Assembly (NCBI GenBank): GCA_017745295.1 | Contig: JAGHZR010000028.1 | Coordinates: forward strand, 1-52,491 | Length of the DNA stretch: 52,491 bases | Source: Novosphingobium sp. | Lineage (GTDB): Bacteria > Pseudomonadota > Alphaproteobacteria > Sphingomonadales > Sphingomonadaceae | Direction of reading: 5' to 3' | Shown here: positions 33,952 to 42,716 of the stretch, piece by piece | How positions within the stretch are numbered: position 1 is the first letter of the stretch | How the letters are laid out: every line of letters begins with the position of its first letter | Program-made: the position numbers and the translations under genes | The notes under the pieces: generated by a model | The model's input: only the letters and a program-made list of their open reading frames with translations | Database searches by the model: none | Told to the model about the DNA's origin: nothing

Positions 33952-35025
33952 TCAGCCGCTCAGGCCGAGGAAACGAAACGGCGCATGCTCCACGAAATCG
34001 CCGTTCACCTCGCCGGAAAACGTGTGATCCTGATTGGGTCCAAGGTCGAGCCATTTGACCTTGCCCGTCCCCTTCGAGAAATCGATCTTCTTGAGGTCCA
34101 CCCAGAAAGTGTTCGGGGTTAGCGCCGATTCGAAGAAATAGAGGCCTCGCTTGTGGTCGAACACGATGCGCCAGCGGGTGGAGGAAATGTTGGGCTGCTC
34201 AGGCGTATTGATGCCATAGGGGACCGAGGCATTGCGGATCACACTGAACACCGAGGCGAGCGCCTTGTTCGGGTCCTCCTCCTTGGGAATGGCATTGATG
34301 TAGAACGAGGCGCGCGCGAAGCGGTCCGCCGCGCGATTGGTGCCGGGCAACATCACCGTGCCGCCGATGCCCTTCCAGTAGGCATTGAGCGCGAGTTGCT
34401 CGTCATACGTCGGCGAATTGGTCATGACCTGGTATTCCCGGCCATGGTGGATCACCAGCTTGCCCTTGATATATTCGAAAATGGCGCTGTCTCCGCTGGC
34501 ATCGGACAACGAGAGATGCACTGTCGTCAGGCGGTTCTCGCCCGGCACATTGTCGGTAACGACGGTGAACGGCTCCTTCTCCAGCGCCGCCACGGCCTCG
34601 GCCACGGTCGCGAAATTGTCGAGGGCATATTGCGCCCAGGCGGCGATCGTCAGGCCCGGTTTGCCCTTGCCGTCGAAATGCGGATATTCCGATTCGACGA
34701 GCCAGAGCATGTTGGCGTTGAGGCCCTTCTCGTTCACCCCGTCGGTGCTCGACACATCATAGCCGCTGACGACGAGACTGCCGTATTTCGCCGTCCACTT
34801 GATCGAGTTCGGCCCCGCCTCGCCGGTTCGGGCAATGCCGCGCGGCAGGATCCACAAGTTGGAGACGATATCGCTCTTCCAGTCCATCGAGCGGGCCGTA
34901 ATGACATTGCCGTTCGGGCCGAGATAAACCGCCCGTGTGCAAGCATCGGCGGCAGTGCCCGCGACCAGAAGCCCCGGCGCGGCCACCGCGGCGAGCGCCC
35001 GGCCGAGTTTCGTCATCACGAGCAT
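33952..35025 (-). CDS. Secreted linear-amide hydrolase, choloylglycine hydrolase / penicillin V acylase family
   Basis: 357 residues from the ATG at 35025, which puts AAGGAGA at proper spacing. The ATG two codons earlier is too close to it. A signal peptide (about 1-28, ...AGTAADA) precedes Cys29. That cysteine would be the N-terminal nucleophile exposed by processing. RSMDW (45-49) and TNSPTYDEQ (Asn203) match active-site elements of this Ntn-hydrolase family. Relatives cleave bile salts, penicillin V or N-acyl homoserine lactones; the last is common in Gram-negatives. The substrate is unproven. It is downstream of, and probably co-transcribed with, an outer-membrane protein gene (33-bp gap). 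Confidence 0.88.
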   Translation of the reverse strand: MLVMTKLGRALAAVAAPGLLVAGTAADACTRAVYLGPNGNVITARSMDWKSDIVSNLWILPRGIARTGEAGPNSIKWTAKYGSLVVSGYDVSSTDGVNEKGLNANMLWLVESEYPHFDGKGKPGLTIAAWAQYALDNFATVAEAVAALEKEPFTVVTDNVPGENRLTTVHLSLSDASGDSAIFEYIKGKLVIHHGREYQVMTNSPTYDEQLALNAYWKGIGGTVMLPGTNRAADRFARASFYINAIPKEEDPNKALASVFSVIRNASVPYGINTPEQPNISSTRWRIVFDHKRGLYFFESALTPNTFWVDLKKIDFSKGTGKVKWLDLGPNQDHTFSGEVNGDFVEHAPFRFLGLSG

Positions 35026-35058
35026 GGTCATTCTCCTTTTCGCGGGAAAGAAAGGCGG

Positions 35059-36000
35059 TCAGAACGGCATGGAAAGGCCGAGCACCGGGCCGCGCTGCTG
35101 CATGTCCCAGACGAACCTGCCGCGCCCGGTGAAGTCGTCCTGGCTGTAATCCTCGTAGATGAAGCGATAGCCGCCGCGCAGGATCGTCCGCTGGCCCAGC
35201 AGATGCGTGCGATAGCCCAGCATGGCGAGCGCATTGACGCTGACGTCGGTCCCGGCGCCGAAGCCGCCGACATCGCCCTGCACGAACAGGTTCCAGTGCC
35301 GGGACAGATCGGCATTCACGCGAAGGCCCGCGAAAGGATCGACCCAGCCCGCGCGCCTGTCCGTCTCCAGCCCCAGCGGCGCCACGGCGGCGCCCGCCTT
35401 CAGACGGGTCCAGCGCAGGCCCACGGTCGGCTCGAACGAGATCGTGCGCCTTGCGTCGAACGCCGTATCGCCGGACAGCGGCACGACCCAGGCCTTGTAG
35501 TAGAAGCCCCCCGCCACCCGCGTCGTGCGGATACGCAAGTCCACCGGCACCGAGAGCAGCTTTTCGGTCTGCGAGGTCCGGACGTGCTGGGCGTCGAGAT
35601 AGCCGCCCCAGCGGTCGTTCACGACTTCGATATTGCCCATCGCAGCCAGGTCGAGATGCTTGAAGATATCGCGAAACGGCAGGTGCGCCGGGGTCTGTAG
35701 GCCCGCGAGCCCCAGATCGCCGCCCAGCGACGCACCCCAGACGTAAGGGCTGACGATCAGCGTCCAGCCGGTGCCCTTGCGGCCCGGCGCGTACCTTGGT
35801 GCAACGGACGCTTCCGGCTCCGCTCGCTCGGGTGCCACGATATCATCCTGCCGCGTCGTAACGGGATGCCCGACTTCCGTGTCCGCAGGCCCGATGCCGA
35901 ACCCCCCCTCCCCGGCCTTCGCTGCTGGAATAGCACAAAGGCCGGCAATAAAACCGCCAAAAACGACCATCCGAATTGCGAACAGACCAGATCGCGGCAT
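35059..36000 (-). CDS. Outer-membrane beta-barrel protein of unknown function
   Basis: 313 residues from the ATG at 36000, preceded by GGGGGA. It has a signal peptide (about 1-29, ending ...IPAAKA-G) and a polar linker. From about residue 78 on, amphipathic strands alternate (TLIVSPYVWGASLGGDLG, YLDAQHVRTSQ, VAGGFYYKAWVVPLSG). It ends in a C-terminal Phe strand, GLSMPF, the signal for barrel insertion. I do not recognise a specific family. A well-formed promoter lies upstream, and the Ntn-hydrolase gene follows in the same unit, so the two may act together at the envelope. Confidence 0.8.
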   Translation of the reverse strand: MPRSGLFAIRMVVFGGFIAGLCAIPAAKAGEGGFGIGPADTEVGHPVTTRQDDIVAPERAEPEASVAPRYAPGRKGTGWTLIVSPYVWGASLGGDLGLAGLQTPAHLPFRDIFKHLDLAAMGNIEVVNDRWGGYLDAQHVRTSQTEKLLSVPVDLRIRTTRVAGGFYYKAWVVPLSGDTAFDARRTISFEPTVGLRWTRLKAGAAVAPLGLETDRRAGWVDPFAGLRVNADLSRHWNLFVQGDVGGFGAGTDVSVNALAMLGYRTHLLGQRTILRGGYRFIYEDYSQDDFTGRGRFVWDMQQRGPVLGLSMPF

Positions 36001-36036
36001 CGACGATCCCCCGAAACAGGAATTCGTAATACCCAA

Positions 36037-36065
36037 ATTCTATAGGTATTTATTTATAGCATCAA
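36037..36065 (-). promoter_or_regulatory. Sigma-70-type promoter for the OMP-hydrolase unit
   Basis: On the minus strand TTGATG (36060-36065) and TAGAAT (36037-36042) are spaced by exactly 17 bp in an AT-rich pocket. Transcription would begin near 36030, leaving a 30-nt leader before the OMP ATG. Confidence 0.7.
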
Positions 36066-36169
36066 CCGGATAGATTCTTTCCGCTGAACCAAGATGCAAT
36101 GCCAATGTCGCAATAGCAGGCCTGCACATCAACGTTACCGCTGCAGCAACCTTGTTGCCGAGCACATAC

Positions 36170-36200
36170 GAAAACGCCGGACAGAACCTGCCCGGCGTTC
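36170..36200 (-). terminator. Intrinsic terminator of the polyprenyl synthase gene
   Basis: AACGCCGG (36173-36180) and CCGGCGTT (36192-36199) form a perfect 8-bp stem. On the minus strand it continues into TTTTCG. It lies about 30 bp after the stop codon. Confidence 0.75.
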
Positions 36201-36229
36201 GATTCCCAAAGGGTCGTGCGAAAATCGGC

Positions 36230-37246
36230 TCAGTAACGACGCGCGATCGCGAACTCGACTGCCTCGCACATGGCATCGCGCGCGGCGCCCGCCGGGAAGA
36301 TCGAGATCGCGTCGATGGCGCGCTGGCCGTAGAGCCGCGCCCGTTCGCGCGTGGCCTCTACGCAGCCGTGGCGGTTGATAAGCTCGACTGCATGGGCAAG
36401 GTCCTCGTCCTCGGTGCGGAAACCGGCGATGGCTTCTTCCCAGAACTTGCGCTCCTCGGCATTGCCGCGCGCATAGGCCAGGATCACCGGCAGGGTCATC
36501 TTGCCCTCGCGGAAATCGTCGCCCTTGTCCTTGCCCGATTCGGCAGCCTCGGAATCGTAGTCGATCGCATCGTCCACCAGCTGGAAGGCAATGCCGAGGT
36601 TGCGGCCATAGGCGTCGAGCGCCTGCTCTTCCGCGTCGGTCTTTTCCGCGACCACTGCCGAAATGCGGGTGGCGGCGGCGAAGAGCGCGGCGGTCTTCGA
36701 ACCGATGATCTGGAGGTAGTGCTCCTCGCTCGTCTCGATCCGGCGCTGGGCGGTGAGCTGGTCGACTTCGCCCTCGGCAATGATCGAGCTGGCTTTCGAG
36801 AAGATCTTGAGGACCTTGAGGCTGCCGTCCTCGACCATCAGCTCGAACGCGCGGGTGAACAGGAAATCGCCCACTAGCACCGTCGCCGGATTGCCGAACA
36901 CGATGTTCGCGGCGGCCTTGCCGCGGCGCATGTCGGAACCGTCGACGACGTCGTCGTGCAGGAGCGTGGCCGTGTGGAGGAACTCCACGGCGGCGGCCAG
37001 CCGGTGGTGGCGGGTGCCCTGATAGCCGCAAAGCTCGGCGGCGGCCACCATCAGCATCGGGCGCATGCGCTTGCCGCCGCCCGCGATCAGGTGCCCGGCC
37101 AGCGCCGGAATGAGGGGAATCTCGCTCTGCATCCGGTCAAGGATGACGGCGTTGACGCTGTTCATGCCGGCAGCGGTAACCGCCAGCATGGGAGCGAGGG
37201 TTGGCTGCGACCCGCGTGCGCGCAGGGGGAGAACGTCGGCACTCAT
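36230..37246 (-). CDS. ispB: Polyprenyl diphosphate synthase (ubiquinone side-chain type)
   Basis: 338 residues from the ATG at 37246. Trans-prenyltransferase motifs: GGGKRMRPML (about 56-65), first Asp-rich motif DDVVD (98-102) followed by MRRGKAAAN, and second DDAID (225-229). The residues before DDVVD (FLHTATLLH) and the length fit octa-/decaprenyl synthases rather than farnesyl synthase. It supplies the quinone tail. Chain length cannot be read here. It diverges from chorismate mutase across 108 bp. Confidence 0.92.
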   Translation of the reverse strand: MSADVLPLRARGSQPTLAPMLAVTAAGMNSVNAVILDRMQSEIPLIPALAGHLIAGGGKRMRPMLMVAAAELCGYQGTRHHRLAAAVEFLHTATLLHDDVVDGSDMRRGKAAANIVFGNPATVLVGDFLFTRAFELMVEDGSLKVLKIFSKASSIIAEGEVDQLTAQRRIETSEEHYLQIIGSKTAALFAAATRISAVVAEKTDAEEQALDAYGRNLGIAFQLVDDAIDYDSEAAESGKDKGDDFREGKMTLPVILAYARGNAEERKFWEEAIAGFRTEDEDLAHAVELINRHGCVEATRERARLYGQRAIDAISIFPAGAARDAMCEAVEFAIARRY

Positions 37247-37354
37247 CGCCCCGCGCATTGCGCGTTCGGCGCTCGTAACGCAAGAGCGAATGCCATGCCT
37301 GGAGCAAACACGCCGACTGGAAGCGGCGGCGAACCCGTGCTAGCGGACCTCGCG

Positions 37355-37657
37355 ATGACCCAGGAAACTCCCGCAGCCGACCCCGTTCTCGCCAGCTTCC
37401 GCGCGAGCATCGACAATATCGACGCCGCGCTCATCCACATGCTGGCGGAACGCTTCCGGATCACCCAAGCCGTCGGCGCCTACAAGGCCGAGAAGGATCT
37501 TCCCGCCTCCGATCCCGGCCGCGAGGAGCGCCAGATCGTGCGCCTGCGCAAGCTGGCGGAAGACGCAAACCTCGATCCCGACTTCGGCGAGAAATTCATC
37601 CGCTTCATCATCGACGAAGTGATCCGCCATCACGAGCGGGCCAAGAACGAGGCCTGA
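37355..37657 (+). CDS. Chorismate mutase, AroQ class
   Basis: 100 residues from the ATG at 37355. An ATG at about 37293 would add 20 unstructured residues. The all-helical AroQ fold is evident: ASIDNIDAALIHMLAERFRI, then AVGAYKAEKDLPASDPGREE with conserved Lys and Arg, and FGEKFIRFIIDEVIRHHE. It rearranges chorismate to prephenate for phenylalanine and tyrosine. It is a monofunctional form, not fused to prephenate dehydratase or dehydrogenase. Confidence 0.92.
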   Translation: MTQETPAADPVLASFRASIDNIDAALIHMLAERFRITQAVGAYKAEKDLPASDPGREERQIVRLRKLAEDANLDPDFGEKFIRFIIDEVIRHHERAKNEA

Positions 37658-37669
37658 TGAAGCTTGGCA

Positions 37670-37714
37670 AGGCCGTCGTCCCGGACCACACCCAGGACGA
37701 CGCCTCGCTTTTTC
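37670..37714 (+). terminator. Intrinsic terminator after chorismate mutase
   Basis: GGCCGTCGTCC pairs with GGACGACGCC (one bulge), followed by TCGCTTTTTC. It ends at the stop of the convergent small gene. Confidence 0.7.
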
Positions 37715-37918
37715 TTACTCTTCGACCAGATCCTGAAGCTTCGTCATCAGGGTCTGGATGCGCGTGGCGGCTTCGGTGAAGGTGGTCACGTCCTCGCGGT
37801 TGTTGTTGCCGCGTGCTTCCTTGGCCGCCTCGACATAGCCTTCGAGATCGGCTTCCAGCGCATCGACGATGATCTCGATCTCGTCGGAGGAAAGCGAAAG
37901 GGAAATGGAATCGGTCAT
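37715..37918 (-). CDS. Small acidic hypothetical protein
   Basis: 67 residues from the ATG at 37918 (MTDSISLSLSSDEIEIIVDA). I do not recognise a named family. It is strongly acidic and predicted all-helical (DEIEIIVDALEADLEGYVEAAKEARG, then TRIQTLMTKLQDLVEE). It has no signal peptide or membrane segment. Upstream of the ATG on the minus strand is AAGGA. It is 89 bp downstream of the kinase gene on the same strand, so it may be read through from that operon. The gene-like coding pattern and ribosome binding site argue that it is real. Confidence 0.7.
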   Translation of the reverse strand: MTDSISLSLSSDEIEIIVDALEADLEGYVEAAKEARGNNNREDVTTFTEAATRIQTLMTKLQDLVEE

Positions 37919-38007
37919 GGGAAATCCTTGATCTGACGAACCGCGCCCATGGGGACGATTGAACGCAGCCGCAACCGCCTCCGCTCCGGTTCCCCCGAAA
38001 ATCAGGC

Positions 38008-39360
38008 CTAGCCGATCACGCGCGGGAGCTTGAGCTTCACCAGCAAACCGCCGAGATCCTCGCTTTCGTCGAGTTCCACGGTGCCGCCGTAGATTTCCAC
38101 GACATCGCGCACGATGGCAAGGCCCAGCCCGGTGCCGGGCTTGCCGGTGTCGAGTCGGGCGCCGCGATCGAAGATGCGGATGCGCTCGGCCTCGGGAATG
38201 CCCATGCCGTCGTCCTCGATCCAGACTTCGCATAGCGGCGCCTCGCGGTCCGGATCGACCGTCACGAAGACGCTGCCGCCGCCGTATTTCGCGGCGTTCT
38301 CGATCAGGTTGCCGAGGATTTCCTCAAGGTCCTGCTTCTCCAGCGCGACCACTGCCTCGCGGTTGCCGTCGAGATCGAGACGCGCCTGATCGTAAAGCCG
38401 CTCCACCGCGCGAAGCACGGCTTCGAGGCTCGGCCAGAGTTCCGCGCGCGACTGGCCGACCGCGCGACGGCCGACCGCGCGGGCGCGCGCCAGATGGTGA
38501 TCGACCTGCCGCCGCATGACCGCCGCCTCGCGGATGACGGTATCGGCAAGGTCCGGCGACTTGGCAGTGGCCGCGTTCATCACCACCGTCAGCGGGGTCT
38601 TCAGCGCATGGGCAAGGTTGCCCGCATGGGTGCGCGCTTCCTCGGCCTGACGCTCGGTATGGGCGAGCAGCGCGTTCAGTTCCTCGACCAGCGGCTGCAC
38701 TTCCTGCGGCAACGGGTGGTTGACGCGGCTGGCCCCGGTGGTGCGCAGCTTCTGGATCGCGCGGCGGACATGGCGCAGCGGGAACAGGCCGTACCAGGTC
38801 TGCATCCCAGCCATCAGCAGGAGGCCGAAGCCCAGCGCGACGAAGCTGTAGACCAGGATGCCGCGCACCATCTTGAGCTGTTCGTTGAGGTCCACGCGGC
38901 TGGCAGCGACGGTGAACATCCACTTCGAATCGCTACCCGGCAGGATGATCGAGCGCTCCATCACCCGCAGAGGCTCGCCGGCGAACTGATCGCTGTCATA
39001 GACGTGCGGCTGCGCGTCGAAGTGGTCGGCAGGCACGTTCAGCGTGCGATCCCAGAGCGAGCGCGAGGGGAAATCCTCGTGCCCCTTGGCGCGGATCTGC
39101 CAGTAGAGGCCGGAATTCGGCTCCAGAAAGCGCTGGTCGCCGAGCGGGCGGATGAAGAACACTTCCCCGTCCGGCCCGATCTCCGCCGAGCCGATCATGC
39201 CGGTCAGCATGTAGCCGAGCTGTTCGTCGAAATTGCGCGAGATGAGGCCGGTCAGCGTGCGATCGAGAGCGAGGCCGCCGACCAGCAGCAGGATGAAGAT
39301 CCACCCCGCCGCGATCAGCATCATGCGCCGGGCCAGCGATCCGGTGTTGGACGCCTTCAT
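38008..39360 (-). CDS. Sensor histidine kinase, PhoQ-like
   Basis: 450 residues from the ATG at 39360. A GTG at 39399 behind AAGGAG, or a TTG at 39477 overlapping the regulator gene, are alternatives. TM1 is about 12-32 and TM2 about 168-188, with a periplasmic sensor of about 135 residues between. A HAMP-like region is followed by the phospho-acceptor His251 in NLAHALKTPL, the N-box NLIENAAKYG, G1 EDDGMGIP and G2 GTGLGLAI. It phosphorylates the OmpR-type regulator encoded just upstream. The signal is unknown; the PhoQ-like domain plan and nearby PepSY gene hint at cation or envelope sensing. Confidence 0.92.
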   Translation of the reverse strand: MKASNTGSLARRMMLIAAGWIFILLLVGGLALDRTLTGLISRNFDEQLGYMLTGMIGSAEIGPDGEVFFIRPLGDQRFLEPNSGLYWQIRAKGHEDFPSRSLWDRTLNVPADHFDAQPHVYDSDQFAGEPLRVMERSIILPGSDSKWMFTVAASRVDLNEQLKMVRGILVYSFVALGFGLLLMAGMQTWYGLFPLRHVRRAIQKLRTTGASRVNHPLPQEVQPLVEELNALLAHTERQAEEARTHAGNLAHALKTPLTVVMNAATAKSPDLADTVIREAAVMRRQVDHHLARARAVGRRAVGQSRAELWPSLEAVLRAVERLYDQARLDLDGNREAVVALEKQDLEEILGNLIENAAKYGGGSVFVTVDPDREAPLCEVWIEDDGMGIPEAERIRIFDRGARLDTGKPGTGLGLAIVRDVVEIYGGTVELDESEDLGGLLVKLKLPRVIG

Positions 39361-39433
39361 GCGCGGGCCGACCTGATTCAGGTTCTCCTCTTCGCGCACT
39401 TCTCCTTCCTGCACCTGATCGCTCCCGGCGTCC

Positions 39434-40111
39434 TCAGCCCCGACCTGGCTCTGCGGGATCGTCGAGGCTGTAGCCAAGGCCGCGAATCGTGGTGATCACA
39501 TCGGCACCCAGCTTCTTGCGGATGCGGGTGACGAAGACCTCGATCGTGTTCGAATCGCGATCGAAGTCCTGATCGTAGATATGCTCGATCAGTTCGGTGC
39601 GGCTGACCACCTTACCCTTGTGATGCATCAGGTAGGACAGCAGCTTGTATTCCTGCGCGGTGAGCTTCACCGGCTCGCCGTCCAGCGTGACGCGGCCCGA
39701 GCGGGTGTCGAGGCGCACCTCGCCCGCGGTCAGTTCGCTAGAGGTATTGCCCGAGGCCCGGCGGATCAGCGCGCGCAGGCGGGCGATCAGTTCCTCGGTC
39801 TGGAACGGCTTGGCGAGATAGTCGTCGGCGCCGGCATCGAGACCCGCCACCTTGTCCGACCAGGAATCGCGCGCGGTCAGCACCAAAACCGGGAAATTGC
39901 GCCCTTCCCGGCGCCACATGCCGAGCACGGTCAGCCCGTCGATCTCGGGCAGGCCGAGGTCGAGGATGACGGCGTCGTAGTCTTCGGTCGAACCCAGGAA
40001 GTGGCCGTCCTCGCCGTCGACGGACAAGTCTACGGCATAGCCGGTCTGCTCCAGCGTGGTCTTGAGCTGGTTGCCGAGCGTGGGTTCATCCTCGACGATC
40101 AGGATGCGCAA
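39434..40111 (-). CDS. OmpR family response regulator
   Basis: 225 residues. The receiver domain has acidic residues ED at 7-8, phosphorylation site Asp51 in VILDLGLPEIDG and Lys in LAKPF. The C-terminal winged-helix domain has LTAQEYKLLSYLMHHKGKVVS and IEVFVTRIRKKLG, then TIRGLGYSL, as in PhoP/OmpR. It partners the kinase downstream. An array of GTTCA half-sites lies directly upstream of it. Confidence 0.95.
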   Translation of the reverse strand: MRILIVEDEPTLGNQLKTTLEQTGYAVDLSVDGEDGHFLGSTEDYDAVILDLGLPEIDGLTVLGMWRREGRNFPVLVLTARDSWSDKVAGLDAGADDYLAKPFQTEELIARLRALIRRASGNTSSELTAGEVRLDTRSGRVTLDGEPVKLTAQEYKLLSYLMHHKGKVVSRTELIEHIYDQDFDRDSNTIEVFVTRIRKKLGADVITTIRGLGYSLDDPAEPGRG

Positions 40112-40236
40112 TTCGATCTCTCCCTAAGCGAGGGGGTCTGAAACAGGAGCCTCTGAAATGGGACAGGGACCCAGGAGCGTCAAGCGACGGGAACCGGCTT
40201 GGTTCCAGCGCTTGGGCTTCGCTGTTAGCATTAGGC

Positions 40237-40276
40237 GTTCAATTATGAACGTAAAGATGAACGAGTACGGTTCATC
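40237..40276 (-). promoter_or_regulatory. Cluster of four GTTCA/TGAAC half-sites between the PepSY and regulator genes
   Basis: GTTCA (40237-40241), TGAAC (40246-40250), ATGAAC (40257-40262) and GTTCAT (40270-40275) occur within 40 bp. On the minus strand two CGTTCAT copies repeat with a 12-bp period, close to the spacing of OmpR-family direct-repeat sites. GATGAAC-7-GTTCATC is also a palindrome. It is a candidate operator for autoregulation. Confidence 0.45.
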
Positions 40277-40295
40277 CCCACCTCAATACACCCAA

Positions 40296-40619
40296 CTAAC
40301 GCGACTGGCCGATCACACGGCCCGTCCGGGCGTCGACATCGACGAAGAAGACCTTGCCGTTGCGGATGAACTTCAGCCGGTAAGCCATGGCGGCGGAATC
40401 GAATTCCGGGCCGAGATACTGCATTCCCGACATGCGCGGCAGGACCTGCCGCTCGATATCGGGCAGGGAGAGAACATTGCCCGCCCGGCGTTCGCGGCGC
40501 ACTTCGCCCTGCTCGCCGCCGGGATCGGCGGCGTGGGCGGTGAGCGACGGTCCGACCATGCCAAACGCGGCAAATGCCAGGGAGGCTGCGACCGTCAGAG
40601 AGGAAAGGGACTTGTTCAT
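40296..40619 (-). CDS. Periplasmic PepSY domain protein
   Basis: 107 residues with a signal peptide (about 1-30, ...LTAHA-A). The mature part is one PepSY-type domain ending in a beta hairpin, RLKFIRNGKVFFVDVDARTG, with the typical VDxxTGxV pattern (DARTGRVIG). PepSY proteins are thought to modulate peptidases or sensors in the periplasm. It precedes the response-regulator/kinase pair on the same strand with a 184-bp gap containing repeated half-sites. It may be an accessory or target of that system. Confidence 0.88.
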   Translation of the reverse strand: MNKSLSSLTVAASLAFAAFGMVGPSLTAHAADPGGEQGEVRRERRAGNVLSLPDIERQVLPRMSGMQYLGPEFDSAAMAYRLKFIRNGKVFFVDVDARTGRVIGQSR

Positions 40620-40760
40620 ATCGCCTTGCTGCCTAACCGTCTGGCCTTGAACAAGTCCTGAATGTGGCGCGAAGGTGGCACCGCATTTCCCCTGTTGCAC
40701 GAATCCCACACACCTGCTCTGGCTTGCCAGCCCCCTGTTCCGCCCTGTAGGGCGCGCGCC

Positions 40761-42545
<1,785 letters not shown>

Positions 42546-42578
42546 GCGCCCTCGCAAGCCGTTCCCGCAAACCAATCT

Positions 42579-42670
42579 CGTCATCCCCGCGAAGGCGGGG
42601 ATCCCGCTTCTTCTTCAACGTCCGCGCTGCGGGACAAGAAAAGCGGGGCCCCGCCTTCGCGGGGGCGACG
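42579..42670. repeat. REP-like inverted repeat between convergent genes
   Basis: TCATCCCCGCGAAGGCGGGG at 42581-42600 is mirrored at about 42650-42670 (CCCCGCCTTCGCGGGGGCGA), and the arms continue imperfectly inward (ATCCCGCTT / AAGCGGGG). CCGCGAAGGCGGG is a widespread REP core in proteobacterial intergenic regions. It fills most of the 171-bp gap between the ABC-F and DUF885 genes. Confidence 0.75.
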
Positions 42671-42716
42671 GAGTGATATTTCGCTACATCCCTCTACCAA
42701 GGATTCCCCTCGCGCC

